DNA of 39,091 bases from Desulfobacteraceae bacterium. GTDB lineage: Bacteria > Desulfobacterota > Desulfobacteria > Desulfobacterales > Desulfococcaceae. A program made the translations under genes and the position numbers. The notes under the pieces were generated by a model that saw nothing but the letters and a program-made list of their open reading frames with translations, was not told where the DNA came from and did no database searches. Below, piece after piece: positions 1 to 8,275 of this stretch (position 1 is its first letter; every line of letters starts with the position of its first letter). Location: assembly GCA_011390755.1 (NCBI GenBank), contig JAABRU010000054.1, positions 1 through 39,091 of the forward strand, in the 5' to 3' direction.

Positions 1-69
1 ACTTGGACTGGGAATTTGGAAAAGAACTTCGATCCTAATCATTATGAGATTAAGAACGCTCGACTATAA
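1..69 (+). CDS. 3' end of an unidentified gene (partial)
   Basis: Frame 1 is open from the window edge to a TAA at 67-69 and encodes a polar tail ending in HYEIKNARL. It lies just upstream of an orphan rhs fragment. In RHS loci, small immunity genes sit between the main rhs gene and displaced orphan rhs tips, so this could be the end of an immunity or effector gene. That is inference from position only; 22 residues are too few to identify a family. Confidence 0.3.
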   Translation, partial: TWTGNLEKNFDPNHYEIKNARL

Positions 70-112
70 TTGTAAAAAACAAAAAATGCGACAACTGTCT
101 TGACAAACACCG

Positions 113-641
113 GTTATCGCCGAATACACCTGTGACGGATTCGGCAGAAGGGTGAAGAAGACAGTCGGAAGTGAAATCACCCGGTTTCATTACGATTATG
201 ACGGAAAACTGATATCCGAAACAGACGGAAGCGGTTCACCAATCCGGGATTATATTTACCTGAACAGCGAACCTGCGGCCATGAAACTGTACGGAGATCA
301 GGCCGGGATTTACTGGTTTATCAATGACCATCTGGGAACCCCGCAGAAAATTGTAAATGCCTCCGGAACCGTGGTATGGGAAGCCGGATACATGCCCTTC
401 GGCGAAGCCCGCATAAAACTGGCCGATATTGAAAACAGCCAGTGCTTTCCGGGCCGGTATTACGACAGCGAAACCGGACTGCATTACAATTACCAACGAT
501 ACTATGATCCGGACACAGGACCCCATCGGACTGGAAGGCGGGATTAACCTCTATGCCTATGTGGAGGGGAATCCTGTGAATTTTATTGATCCAAAAGGGT
601 TATTTAAAAATTTTTCTTATGGTCTATTTCATATGACTTGA
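113..641 (+). pseudogene. orphan RHS-repeat core fragment, frameshifted
   Basis: The translated sequence shows YD/RHS repeats (FHYDYDGKLI, then the NDHLGTPQKIVNASG block) followed by the RHS-associated core, [21 protein letters not shown]. Near 516-521 the frame changes. The other frame continues the same core as [20 protein letters not shown] and ends DPKGL plus a 12-residue tip, stop at 639-641. The family normally reads DPDTG-RYxx-QDPIG here, so about 17 bp are missing. There is no N-terminal shell: similarity starts around position 119 and an in-frame TGA lies at 101-103. RHS proteins are large secreted or surface toxin carriers; this is a displaced, dead 3' remnant. The tip overlaps the left arm of an inverted repeat (626-643), so the variable toxin end appears to have been lost to that element. 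Confidence 0.85.
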
Positions 642-669
642 TATTTTACAATTGACATTGTATACTGTT

Positions 670-816
670 CCAATTTTGGTTTTTCCGGGCACAAAAATTG
701 CTAAGCCCAAAAACATACCTTTTTTGACCTGTTTTCATGTTTTCGGAGTCAGAAACAGCCGTTTTTCAGCAATCCGATTCAAGGGCAAAAACTGTGCCCG
801 GAAAAGCCAAAATTGG
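670..816. repeat. inverted-repeat element with 24-bp arms
   Basis: The arm at 670-693 (CCAATTTTGGTTTTTCCGGG and on) pairs with 793-816, 23 of 24 positions matching. The interior is AT-rich and non-coding. I see no second copy in the window. Confidence 0.7.
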
Positions 817-877
817 AGTACTATAGTTTTAAAAAGTCATAATTTTGAGTAACATAGCATAGATGTTTATTGTATAC

Positions 878-1024
878 TACTGCTTTGTCAAAGTTAAACT
901 GACGGGGTATGTCACTCCTGCAGGGGCGCACTGCATAGGCTCTGAAGCCCCTCATACCGGGCGTATGAAATACGTCCCTGCAGGAGCAGCTTAACCCGTC
1001 ATTTAAAACTTGACAAAGCACTAC
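878..1024. repeat. repeat family A, copy 1
   Basis: Ends are inverted: TACTGCTTTGTCAA at the left pairs with TTGACAAAGCACTA at the right, continuing into ACGGG/CCCGT. The inside holds smaller palindromes around GCAGGGGCG and CCCTGCAGG. Copies 2 and 3 are at 12,703-12,808 and 27,050-27,194. Confidence 0.8.
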
Positions 1025-1060
1025 TCAGAATGAAATTATCAAGTCATATGAAATGAACTA

Positions 1061-1199
1061 TAGGCGATTTCCAAATATGAATGTACCGCTTCCTGAAGGA
1101 GTCACAAACTGAATATTTGTGACCGGGCTGTCAGCTGTCAGACACTGCCGGTTTTCAGTCTGGCACTCCTGTGGTACATTTTTTCAGGAAATCACCTTA
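1061..1199 (+). repeat. repeat family B, copy 1
   Basis: Starts TAGGCGATTTCC and ends GGAAATCACCTTA, which are inverted. Inside are two more paired blocks, GAAGGAGTCACAAACTG and GTCTGGCACTCC. Other full copies are at 2,536-2,750, 9,465-9,606 and 21,479-21,617. Copies at 1,061 and 21,479 share one orientation; the other two are reversed. Confidence 0.85.
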
Positions 1200-1322
1200 T
1201 CTTAAACACTACTGTATCCGCAGTTCCGGATTTTTTGACCGGTACAGAATCCGTTTTTAAAAATACCGGGTAAACCATCAGATTCACAAATAAATATTTT
1301 TCCATTTCAAAGGAGGGAAACC

Positions 1323-1625
1323 ATGAAAATGAGACGTTTCGGGATCATCGCTGTACTGGTTCTTTTTTTTATCGGTTCTGTATTATTGTCCTGTTCCAAA
1401 ATTTCGGAAGAAAATTTTAATAAAATTCAAAACGGAATGACCCAGGCGGAAGTTTACACAATTCTGGGAGAACCCACAGAATCCAGCAGCGGAAGCATGG
1501 TGGGGATTTCCGGCACATCGGCAAAATGGTTAAAAGGCAGTACAGAGATTTCCATACAGTTTCTCAACGGAAAAGTGCGGATGAAGAATTTCGCTAAAAC
1601 CGTCAGAAATTATGAGAATAAATAG
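1323..1625 (+). CDS. small lipoprotein, SmpA/OmlA-like fold
   Basis: A 100-residue protein with a basic start (MKMRRF), a hydrophobic stretch at residues 7-23 and a lipobox-like LLSC with Cys24 as the probable lipidated residue. The mature part contains NFNKIQNGMTQAEVYTILGE, the typical opening of SmpA/OmlA (BamE-like) and DUF3862-type lipoproteins, whose small alpha/beta fold supports envelope assembly or inhibitor binding. The start is well supported by AAAGGAGGG at 1310-1318. It appears to be a single gene flanked by repeats: family B upstream, and another inverted repeat beginning at its TAG stop. The lipoprotein call is strong; the exact role is unknown. Confidence 0.75.
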   Translation: MKMRRFGIIAVLVLFFIGSVLLSCSKISEENFNKIQNGMTQAEVYTILGEPTESSSGSMVGISGTSAKWLKGSTEISIQFLNGKVRMKNFAKTVRNYENK

Positions 1626-1729
1626 TGCACTGTTTTATTTAAAATTGTGTATGTATTTCGGGAAAAGCATCCTGATGCCGGCTTACGCTTCGCCAACCCG
1701 ACCTGCAATTTTAAGTGAAACAAAGCACT
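1624..1729. repeat. inverted repeat starting at the lipoprotein stop codon
   Basis: The arm at 1624-1647 (AGTGCACTG then TTTATTTAAAATTG) pairs imperfectly with 1706-1729 (CAATTTTAAG...GCACT). The TAG stop of the lipoprotein gene (1623-1625) lies at its edge. The centre contains GGCTTACGCTTCGCC, similar to the palindrome at 20,730. Confidence 0.6.
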
Positions 1730-1815
1730 GCCTGATTTTTGGTTGCTGCCCCGATAGGTGGCAACCTGGGGTAAGAAAATATTTTTGGGGTTTTCTGCAG
1801 GTTGGGGGGAAAAAC

Positions 1816-1846
1816 GAACCCCGGCAGATTCAGGATGCCGGGGTTC
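1816..1846. repeat. 11-bp hairpin without T-run
   Basis: GAACCCCGGCA at 1816-1826 pairs perfectly with 1836-1846 across a 9-nt loop. There is no T-tract after it, so it is not a typical intrinsic terminator. Confidence 0.6.
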
Positions 1847-1880
1847 ACTGCGTTCACCCCGATCTGCCCCAAAATAATTA

Positions 1881-1983
1881 TGATGAATCGGTAAAAAGTC
1901 CAAATTTCAAAAATTGCTGTTAATAAAATCAGCAGATTAATATGTATCAAAACCTGATTTTCCGAATTTTTACGAGATCATCA
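1881..1983. repeat. repeat family C, copy 1
   Basis: About 103 bp: TGATGAATCGGTAAAAAGTC at the left and TTTTTACGAGATCATCA at the right form an imperfect palindrome. The middle has the family hallmark ATGTATCAAAACCTGATTTT. Copies 2-4 lie at 15,958, 28,381 and 29,642. It ends 35 bp before the next gene. Confidence 0.85.
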
Positions 1984-2018
1984 ATTATAGCTTGTAAAAA
2001 GATCAGATAAGGAGAAAA

Positions 2019-2432
2019 ATGAAAGAAGACGTTATTGAACGATTTGGATTCGGGGTAATGGCAGACAGAGATGAAATTCCGAATATTTTTTCGCATTCGG
2101 ATAAATTCCTGATAATTGATCTGAAAAACCGGAAGGAAATTATATTTGAAGAATACCGTAAAAATCCCCACGCTGAAATCGTAAAAACAAAATATCCCAT
2201 GCCGACGGGTATGGGAGAAACAATTTCGGATGAGGAATTTCAGATTTATAAGGATATTGCAGAAATAGTCAAAGATTGTAAATATGTAACAGGTAATAAT
2301 TTGGGATTTTATCCCAAAATGGCTATGGACAAAGCAGGAATTTTTTATGTAATGCAATCCGTGAATGAATTGCCCCGGGATCATATCAATAGTCTGATTG
2401 AAGAAAGGGCTTATGCGGGTTTCCGGGATTGA
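2019..2432 (+). CDS. NifX/NafY-like (dinitrogenase FeMo-cofactor fold) protein
   Basis: A 137-residue soluble protein. The N-terminal part, VMADRDEIPNIFSHSDKFLI followed by IDLKNRKEI, and the later CKYVTGNNLGFYPKMAMDKA and GIFYVMQSV follow the pattern of the NifX/NifB C-terminal/NafY family (FGxAxxFxIYDL, then vItGnxGpxAxxALkxaGIxVy). In nitrogen fixers such proteins bind iron-molybdenum cofactor precursors; many stand-alone members outside nif operons have unknown roles. No nif gene is nearby. The start has GGAG at 2011-2014 with good spacing. It stands alone between a family C repeat and a perfect palindrome. Family assignment is from motif pattern only. Confidence 0.5.
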   Translation: MKEDVIERFGFGVMADRDEIPNIFSHSDKFLIIDLKNRKEIIFEEYRKNPHAEIVKTKYPMPTGMGETISDEEFQIYKDIAEIVKDCKYVTGNNLGFYPKMAMDKAGIFYVMQSVNELPRDHINSLIEERAYAGFRD

Positions 2433-2471
2433 ACTAGGAAAGAAAATTAAATAACATCCCATTCTGAATCT

Positions 2472-2499
2472 GTAGAGACAAGGCATGCCTTGTCTCTAC
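2472..2499. repeat. perfect 28-bp palindrome
   Basis: GTAGAGACAAGGCATGCCTT and onward is fully self-complementary over 28 bp. It lies 40 bp after the NifX-like gene and could form a strong hairpin at its transcript end, although no T-run follows. Similar GTAGAGAC...GTCTCTAC palindromes recur in many bacterial genomes. Confidence 0.8.
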
Positions 2500-2535
2500 G
2501 GTTTGGGGAAAATCATGTTATTGAATTTTCATTCC

Positions 2536-2750
2536 TAAGGTGATTTCCGGAAAAGATGATACCGGAGGAGTGCCGAACGTTCGGCGGAGCTCACGTCGGG
2601 GCCTGAAAGACTTCGGCGGGCTCAGTCGAGTCGTTTGGCAGTGTCCGGCGGATGACAGTCCCGCTCACAGACGACCCGACTGAGATCGCCGAAGTCTTTC
2701 CGTCTGTGACTCCTTCAGATTCGGTACATTCATATTCGGAAATCGCCTAA
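2536..2750 (-). repeat. repeat family B, copy 2 (expanded)
   Basis: Family B ends in reverse orientation (TAAGGTGATTTCC ... GGAAATCGCCTAA), but 215 bp long instead of about 140. The extra length is a second palindrome: AAAGACTTCGGCGG pairs with the block ending CGCCGAAGTCTTT, flanked by CTCAGTCG/CGACTGAG. Confidence 0.8.
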
Positions 2751-3071
2751 GGAACGAGTCTGAAATAAGTTGCGCATTTCTTTCTGCAGACCCCCTGAAA
2801 GACGACTGTTCCGATTTTCAGACGGGAAAATTATTTCGTACCGGTTCCTAAATACCCGGCCGAAAGTTTTCAGATATAAAAAAAACGGATTTTTCCGAAA
2901 AAAACCGGTTTTTCTGAAAACTTTATACCCGAAAATTTCCGGTCAGAAAAAAAGCCAAACAGTAACCCCGTTCCCGGAGCAACCGGGAGCCTAACCCGGC
3001 TCATTGCGGACAAAGGGGGGACCGCTATCTTGCCTTCCCCTTTGCCGCTGAGCTCTGTATTCATTGATACA

Positions 3072-6000
3072 ATGCCCAAACGAACTGACATCAATAAAAT
3101 TCTGATCATCGGAGCCGGGCCGATTATTATCAGCCAGGCATGTGAATTTGACTATTCCGGGACTCAGGCATGTAAAGCCCTGAAAGAAGAGGGATATGAA
3201 GTGGTGCTGGTCAACAGCAATCCGGCCACCATCATGACTGATCCCGAAACTGCCCACCGCACCTATATTGAGCCGGTAACACCGGATGCCGTGGCCCGCA
3301 TTATTGAAAAAGAACGCCCGGATGCCCTGCTGCCCACCCTGGGCGGCCAGACCGGCCTGAATACGGCCATCAGTGTGGCCGAAATGGGGGTGCTGGAAAA
3401 ATACAATGTGGAAATGATCGGGGCCAATGTGGATTCCATCAACAAGGCCGAAGATCGGGACCTTTTCCGCAAAGCCATGAACCGCATCGGTCTGCGCATC
3501 CCCCGAAGCGGTATTGCCATAAACATGAAAGAAGCCAGGGAAATTGCTGCGGAAATCGGTTTTCCCATTATTGTCCGTCCGGCCTTTACTTTGGGCGGCA
3601 CGGGCGGGGGCGTGGCCTATAATCCCGAAGATCTGGAACTTATGGCCAAAGCCGGGCTGGATGCCAGTCTGATTACCCAGGTCATGCTGGAACAGTCCGT
3701 ACTGGGCTGGAAAGAATATGAACTGGAGGTCATGCGGGATAAAAATGATAATGTGGTCATTATCTGCTCCATTGAAAACCTGGACCCCATGGGTGTCCAT
3801 ACCGGGGACAGCATCACCGTGGCCCCGGCCCAGACCCTGACAGATCGGGAATTTCAGGTACTGCGCAACGCATCCATTGATATTATGCGGGAAATCGGTG
3901 TGGAAACAGGCGGTTCCAACGTATAGTTTGCCATCAATCCCCAAAACGGGGAAATGATTGTGGTGGAAATGAATCCCCGTGTATCCCGCAGCTCTGCCCT
4001 GGCCTCCAAAGCCACCGGCTATCCCATTGCCAAAATTGCAGCCAAACTGGCCGTGGGCTATACCCTGGATGAACTGCCCAATGATATTACCGGCGGCACC
4101 GCGGCATCTTTTGAACCCACTCTGGATTACTGCGTTATCAAGGTCCCCCGCTGGACATTTGAAAAATTTCCGGAAACACGGGATTATCTGACCACGGCCA
4201 TGAAATCCGTGGGGGAAACCATGTCCATCGGCAGAACCTTTAAAGAGGCCCTGCAGAAGGCCATGCGTTCTTTGGAAATCGGACGCTACGGACTGGGCGC
4301 GGATGGAAAGGATATTGGGGATACGGAAGAACGCAGTATTTCTGTCCGGGAAATTGAACAAAATCTGGCAACCCCCAATTCCCAGCGGATTTTTTATCTG
4401 CGGTATGCCCTGCAGGCCGGTATGAAGATAGAGGAAATTTATGAAATCACCGGCATTGATCCCTGGTTTCTCTTTCAGATAAAACAGATAGTTGACCTGG
4501 AGCAGAAAATTGCCGGAGAAAAAGATGTCTGCACAGCAGCTCAGAATGCAGAAAACCGTATTTCGGAAGATTTGCTGCGGCAGGCAAAAAGCTGGGGTTT
4601 TTCCGACATACAGCTTGCCCATCTTTTGGATTCCGACGAAATCAGCGTGGAAAAATACCGCAAATCTCTGGGAATACGGCCTGTGTACAAACTGGTGGAT
4701 ACCTGTGCGGCCGAATTCCGTGCTTCCACCCCCTATTATTATTCCACCTATGAAACGGAAAACGAAGCGCGGGTTTCCGACAGGAAAAAAGTGATGATTC
4801 TGGGCGGCGGCCCCAACCGCATCGGCCAGGGCATTGAATTTGATTACTGCTGCGTCCATGCCTCCTTTGCCCTGCGGGAAATCGGGGTGGAAAGCATTAT
4901 GGTCAACAGCAACCCGGAAACCGTGAGCACCGATTATGACACTTCGGACAAACTCTACTTTGAACCCCTGACACGGGAAGATGTGCTCCATATTGTGGAA
5001 ACGGAAAAACCCTTTGGCGTGATTGTGCAGTTCGGGGGCCAGACACCGCTCAATCTTGCTGTTCCCCTGGCAAAAGCCGGTGTTCCCATTCTGGGAACTC
5101 AGCCCGAAAGTATAGACCGGGCCGAAGACCGGGAACTTTTCCAGACCATGCTGAAAAAACTGGGCCTGGTGCAGCCGGCCAACGGAACCGCCATGACCAT
5201 AAAGGAGGCCGCTGTGGTGGCGGAAGAAATCGGATACCCGGTCATTGTCCGGCCTTCCTATGTTTTGGGCGGACGGGCCATGAAAATCGTTTATGATCCC
5301 AAAGAACTGGAAAATTTTACCCGTCTGGCCATTCAGGCATCCCCCGGGCATCCGGTGCTTATTGACAAATTTCTGGAAGATGCGGTGGAAGTGGATACCG
5401 ATGCCATCTCCGACGGCAAAACAACGGTTATCGGCGGTATTATGGAACATATTGAAGCCGCAGGGGTGCATTCCGGCGACTCGGCCTGCATCCTGCCGCC
5501 CCGCAGCCTGTCCTCCCGGATTCTGGAAGAAATCATGCAGGCCACCAAAGCCATGGCCGCGGAGCTCAGCGTCATCGGTCTGATGAATGTGCAGTATGCC
5601 ATCAAGGACGAGCAGTTATATGTGATTGAAGTCAATCCCAGGGCATCCCGGACAGTTCCCTTTGTCAGCAAGGCCACAGGGGTTCCCCTGGCCAAACTGG
5701 CCACCAAAGTCATGATGGGGATAAGTCTGGAAGAACTGGGACTGAGGAAAGAAGTTATTCCGCCCCATGTGTCTGTCAAAGAAGCTGTGCTTCCTTTTGA
5801 CCGTTTCCCGGATGTGGACACCCTGCTGGGACCGGAAATGAAATCCACAGGGGAAGTCATGGGCATTGACTGCGATTTCGGTCAGGCATATGCCAAGGCC
5901 CAGCTGGGAGCGGGACAGAAAATGCCCGCTTCGGGTACAGTGTTTATCAGTGTGCATGACCGGGACAAAGAATCCGTGCTGCCGGTGGCAAAGCAGTTCC

Positions 6001-6344
6001 ACGACATCGGTTTTTCCATCATGGCCACCCACGGCACCTGTGATTTTCTCACAAAAAAGGGCATTCCGGCCAAAGTGGTCAACAAGGTTTCCTACGGACA
6101 GCCCCATGTGGTGGATGCCATCAAAAACGGGGATATTCAACTGGTTGTCAATACCGGTGTGGGAGACCAGAGCAGGGGGGACGGTTATCATCTCCGGCGT
6201 GCGGCCATTAAATTCTGCATTCCCTATACCACCACTATTGCGGGGGCCGGGGCCATGGGGCAGGGGATTGCGGCTTTGATAAAAGATCAGATTTCTGTGA
6301 AAGCGATTCAGGATTATAAATCGGAAATGACATGCAGGCAGTAG
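3072..6344 (+). CDS. carB: carbamoyl-phosphate synthase large subunit, interrupted by in-frame TAG
   Basis: CarB makes carbamoyl phosphate from bicarbonate, ammonia (from CarA) and two ATP, for pyrimidine and arginine synthesis. The sequence runs co-linear with the family: [17 protein letters not shown] at the start, two ATP-grasp halves (about 1-400 and 550-935), the oligomerisation segment between them, and the MGS-like allosteric domain at the end. Including the stop it is 1,090 codons, close to the usual 1,073-1,080. The TAG at 3924-3926 is codon 285, between GGSNV and FAINPQNGE. The frame does not change and homology continues without a gap. E. coli has Gln285 here, a metal ligand of the carboxyphosphate site; its partners Glu299 and Asn301 are present. 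The duplicate Gln in the second half is a normal CAG (5592-5594). The start at 3072 matches E. coli exactly; an in-frame ATG-less extension to 3030 exists but is unconserved. carA is not in the window. Confidence 0.95.
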
Positions 6345-6612
6345 AAGAATATTCCGACATTCCGAAATTGCCACTGAAATTGATATCAGGGCCGGCACCG
6401 GCAATTTTACCACGGCGATGGATTATGTGTATGAAAAAACCGATGCTCTCCTGGGATTCGGTGTGAAAAGAGTGCGCTGGTTTTTTACCGGCTCCCGGAA
6501 AGCCGTGATTGCTTCCGCAGGCAGCAGATGGATTACGGTGGATTGGAAAGAAGCGGTTCCCAGTATGGAGAACATTGAAATCAATCTTCATGAAATTTTG
6601 AAAGAGAAATAA
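6331..6612 (+). pseudogene. Uma2-like (DUF820) C-terminal remnant
   Basis: An open frame overlapping the carB stop encodes TTAMDYVYEKTDALLGFGVK, then RVRWFFTGSRKAVIAS and a tail ending NIEINLHEILKEK. This matches the C-terminal third of Uma2-family (PD-(D/E)XK-type) proteins, where a KxxxYxxxGVxxVW helix-strand precedes a final strand pair. The N-terminal two thirds, including the catalytic region, are missing, and the frame begins after a TGA at 6328. A short ATG-started frame in another register (6332, [15 protein letters not shown]) could be the displaced start. The remnant ends 4 bp before purF. Family call is moderate. Confidence 0.45.
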
Positions 6613-6616
6613 TACA

Positions 6617-8020
6617 ATGACAGACGACAAACCACGCGAAGCGTGCGGATTATTCGGCATTCACGGGCATCCCGACTCGGCCCGTCTCACCTATTTCGGT
6701 CTTTACGCCCTGCAGCACCGGGGTCAGGAAAGTTCGGGAATTGCAGCCGCGCGCGACAATACCATTGTATCCCATAAGGGTATGGGACTGGTTCCCGATG
6801 TTTTTGAGATGTCCCATTTTGAAGAATTGCACGGCAGCAGTGCCGTCGGTCATGTGCGCTATTCCACCACCGGCAGTTCCATCCTTTCCAACGCGCAGCC
6901 CTTTGTCGTGCATCACCGGCATAAATCCTACGCGGTTGCCCATAACGGAAACCTGGTCAACGCGCACAGTCTGAAATCGGAACTGGAGGAAAGCGGTTCC
7001 ATTTTTCAGACCACCATGGACAGTGAAGTGTTTTTGCACTTTTTTGTCAGCAATCTCAAATACGGATTTGAACAGGCCCTCAGTTATACGGTTTCCCGTT
7101 TAAAAGGGGCATTTTCCTTTATCCTGCTGACCAGCAAAGGTGAGCTGATCGGCATTAAGGATCCCAACGGATTCCGTCCCTTATGCCTGGGAAAACTCAA
7201 CGGCCGTTATGTGCTGGCTTCGGAATCCTGCGCGCTGGATCTGGTGGAGGCCGAACTGATCCGGGAGCTGGATCCGGGGGAAATTGTTATCATCAATGAA
7301 AACGGTATCAAAAGCCTGCGCAGCCCCACACCGAAAAACAGCAGTTTCTGCATTTTCGAGTTCATCTATTTTGCCAGACCCGACAGCACCATTTCGGATA
7401 TGAATGTCTATGAAGTGCGCAAAGCCCACGGCAGGCAACTGGCCCGGGAATCCCATGTGGATGCGGATCTGGTCATGCCTTTTCCGGATTCCGGAACCTA
7501 TGCGGCCCTGGGTTATTCCGAAGCATCGGGCATTCCCTTTGAGATGGCGATGATCCGCAATCATTATGTGGGACGCACCTTTATCCAGCCCACCCAGAGT
7601 ATGCGGGATTTCGGAGTACGGGTCAAGCTCAACCCCGTCAAAAGTCTGTTAAAAGGAAAAGATATTATTATTATAGAGGATTCCATTATACGGGGTACAA
7701 CGGTGAGAACCCGCGTCAAGGCCCTGCGGGAGCTTGGTGTCAAACGTGTCCATATGCGCGTCAGCGGGCCGCCCCACCGTTTCCCCTGCCATTACGGCAT
7801 TGATTTTTCCACCAAAGGGGAACTCATCGCTTCCAGCAAAACCGTAAAGGAACTCAGTGACCATCTCGGACTGGACAGTCTGTATTATCTCAGTCTTAAA
7901 GGACTGCTAGATGCCACAGGTGTCAAAGAACCGGAAAATTATTTCTGCAAAGCCTGCTTTGACGGATGCTATCCGGTTCATTTTGATAAAAGTCTTTCCA
8001 AGGCCTGTCTGGAAATTTGA
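6617..8020 (+). CDS. purF: amidophosphoribosyltransferase
   Basis: PurF transfers the glutamine amide to PRPP, the first committed step of purine synthesis. At 467 residues it is the B. subtilis type. A 9-residue propeptide precedes the nucleophile Cys10 (REACGLFGI), so self-cleavage is expected. The Ntn-glutaminase domain covers about 10-235; the phosphoribosyltransferase domain carries the PRPP loop IIIIEDSIIRGTT at 350-362. Cys245, Cys391, Cys444 and Cys447 line up with the known 4Fe-4S ligands, so an oxygen-sensitive cluster is likely. No strong ribosome-binding site is visible before the ATG. It follows carB and the Uma2 remnant closely and may be co-transcribed with carB. The next 255 bp to the radical SAM gene show nothing recognisable. 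Confidence 0.97.
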   Translation: MTDDKPREACGLFGIHGHPDSARLTYFGLYALQHRGQESSGIAAARDNTIVSHKGMGLVPDVFEMSHFEELHGSSAVGHVRYSTTGSSILSNAQPFVVHHRHKSYAVAHNGNLVNAHSLKSELEESGSIFQTTMDSEVFLHFFVSNLKYGFEQALSYTVSRLKGAFSFILLTSKGELIGIKDPNGFRPLCLGKLNGRYVLASESCALDLVEAELIRELDPGEIVIINENGIKSLRSPTPKNSSFCIFEFIYFARPDSTISDMNVYEVRKAHGRQLARESHVDADLVMPFPDSGTYAALGYSEASGIPFEMAMIRNHYVGRTFIQPTQSMRDFGVRVKLNPVKSLLKGKDIIIIEDSIIRGTTVRTRVKALRELGVKRVHMRVSGPPHRFPCHYGIDFSTKGELIASSKTVKELSDHLGLDSLYYLSLKGLLDATGVKEPENYFCKACFDGCYPVHFDKSLSKACLEI

Positions 8021-8275
8021 AACCGGCCTGAATAATTTCAGCAGATTATGAAACGAATACAGGACAATCTGATTTAATGGTTTCAGCCAGTTATCGTTTT
8101 GGGTACTCGGCAAAAAATAAACCCTCTGAAACTGTCCGGCAGAAATATGCCAAACCTTTGTTTCGTCTCTGCTGACGGGATGAACCGGGGGAATTATCTT
8201 TTTCTGAGTCCCTTATGCTCTGTAAATCAGAAAAATTACCTTACCATTGACCCATACTCTTACAGATAAAATCCT

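Larger units (their letters stand above)
626..1054. repeat. composite element bounded by 18-bp perfect inverted repeats
   Basis: ATTTCATATGACTTGATA at 626-643 is exactly reverse-complementary to 1037-1054. The 429 bp between hold no convincing gene but two further inverted-repeat elements (670-816 and 878-1024), one inside the other's surroundings. The left arm supplies the last codons and stop of the rhs fragment. No transposase is present, so this is MITE-like at most. Confidence 0.75.

Noticed and set aside
2770..2994. 74-codon frame before carB
   Set aside because: Low-complexity, basic and Phe-rich sequence over imperfect palindromes; no ribosome-binding site or similarity.
2991..5471. 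826-codon open frame on the minus strand across carB
   Set aside because: It is antisense to the highly conserved carB; the encoded residues are His/Phe/Gly-rich shadow sequence with no domain and no ribosome-binding site.
3924..6344. Genome-wide reassignment of TAG to Gln
   Set aside because: TAG is the natural end of carB itself, of the lipoprotein gene and of the 74-residue protein gene; reading on past these gives nothing conserved.
8021..8275. Small RNA or riboswitch before the radical SAM gene
   Set aside because: I could not find a paired core or known aptamer motif in this gap.
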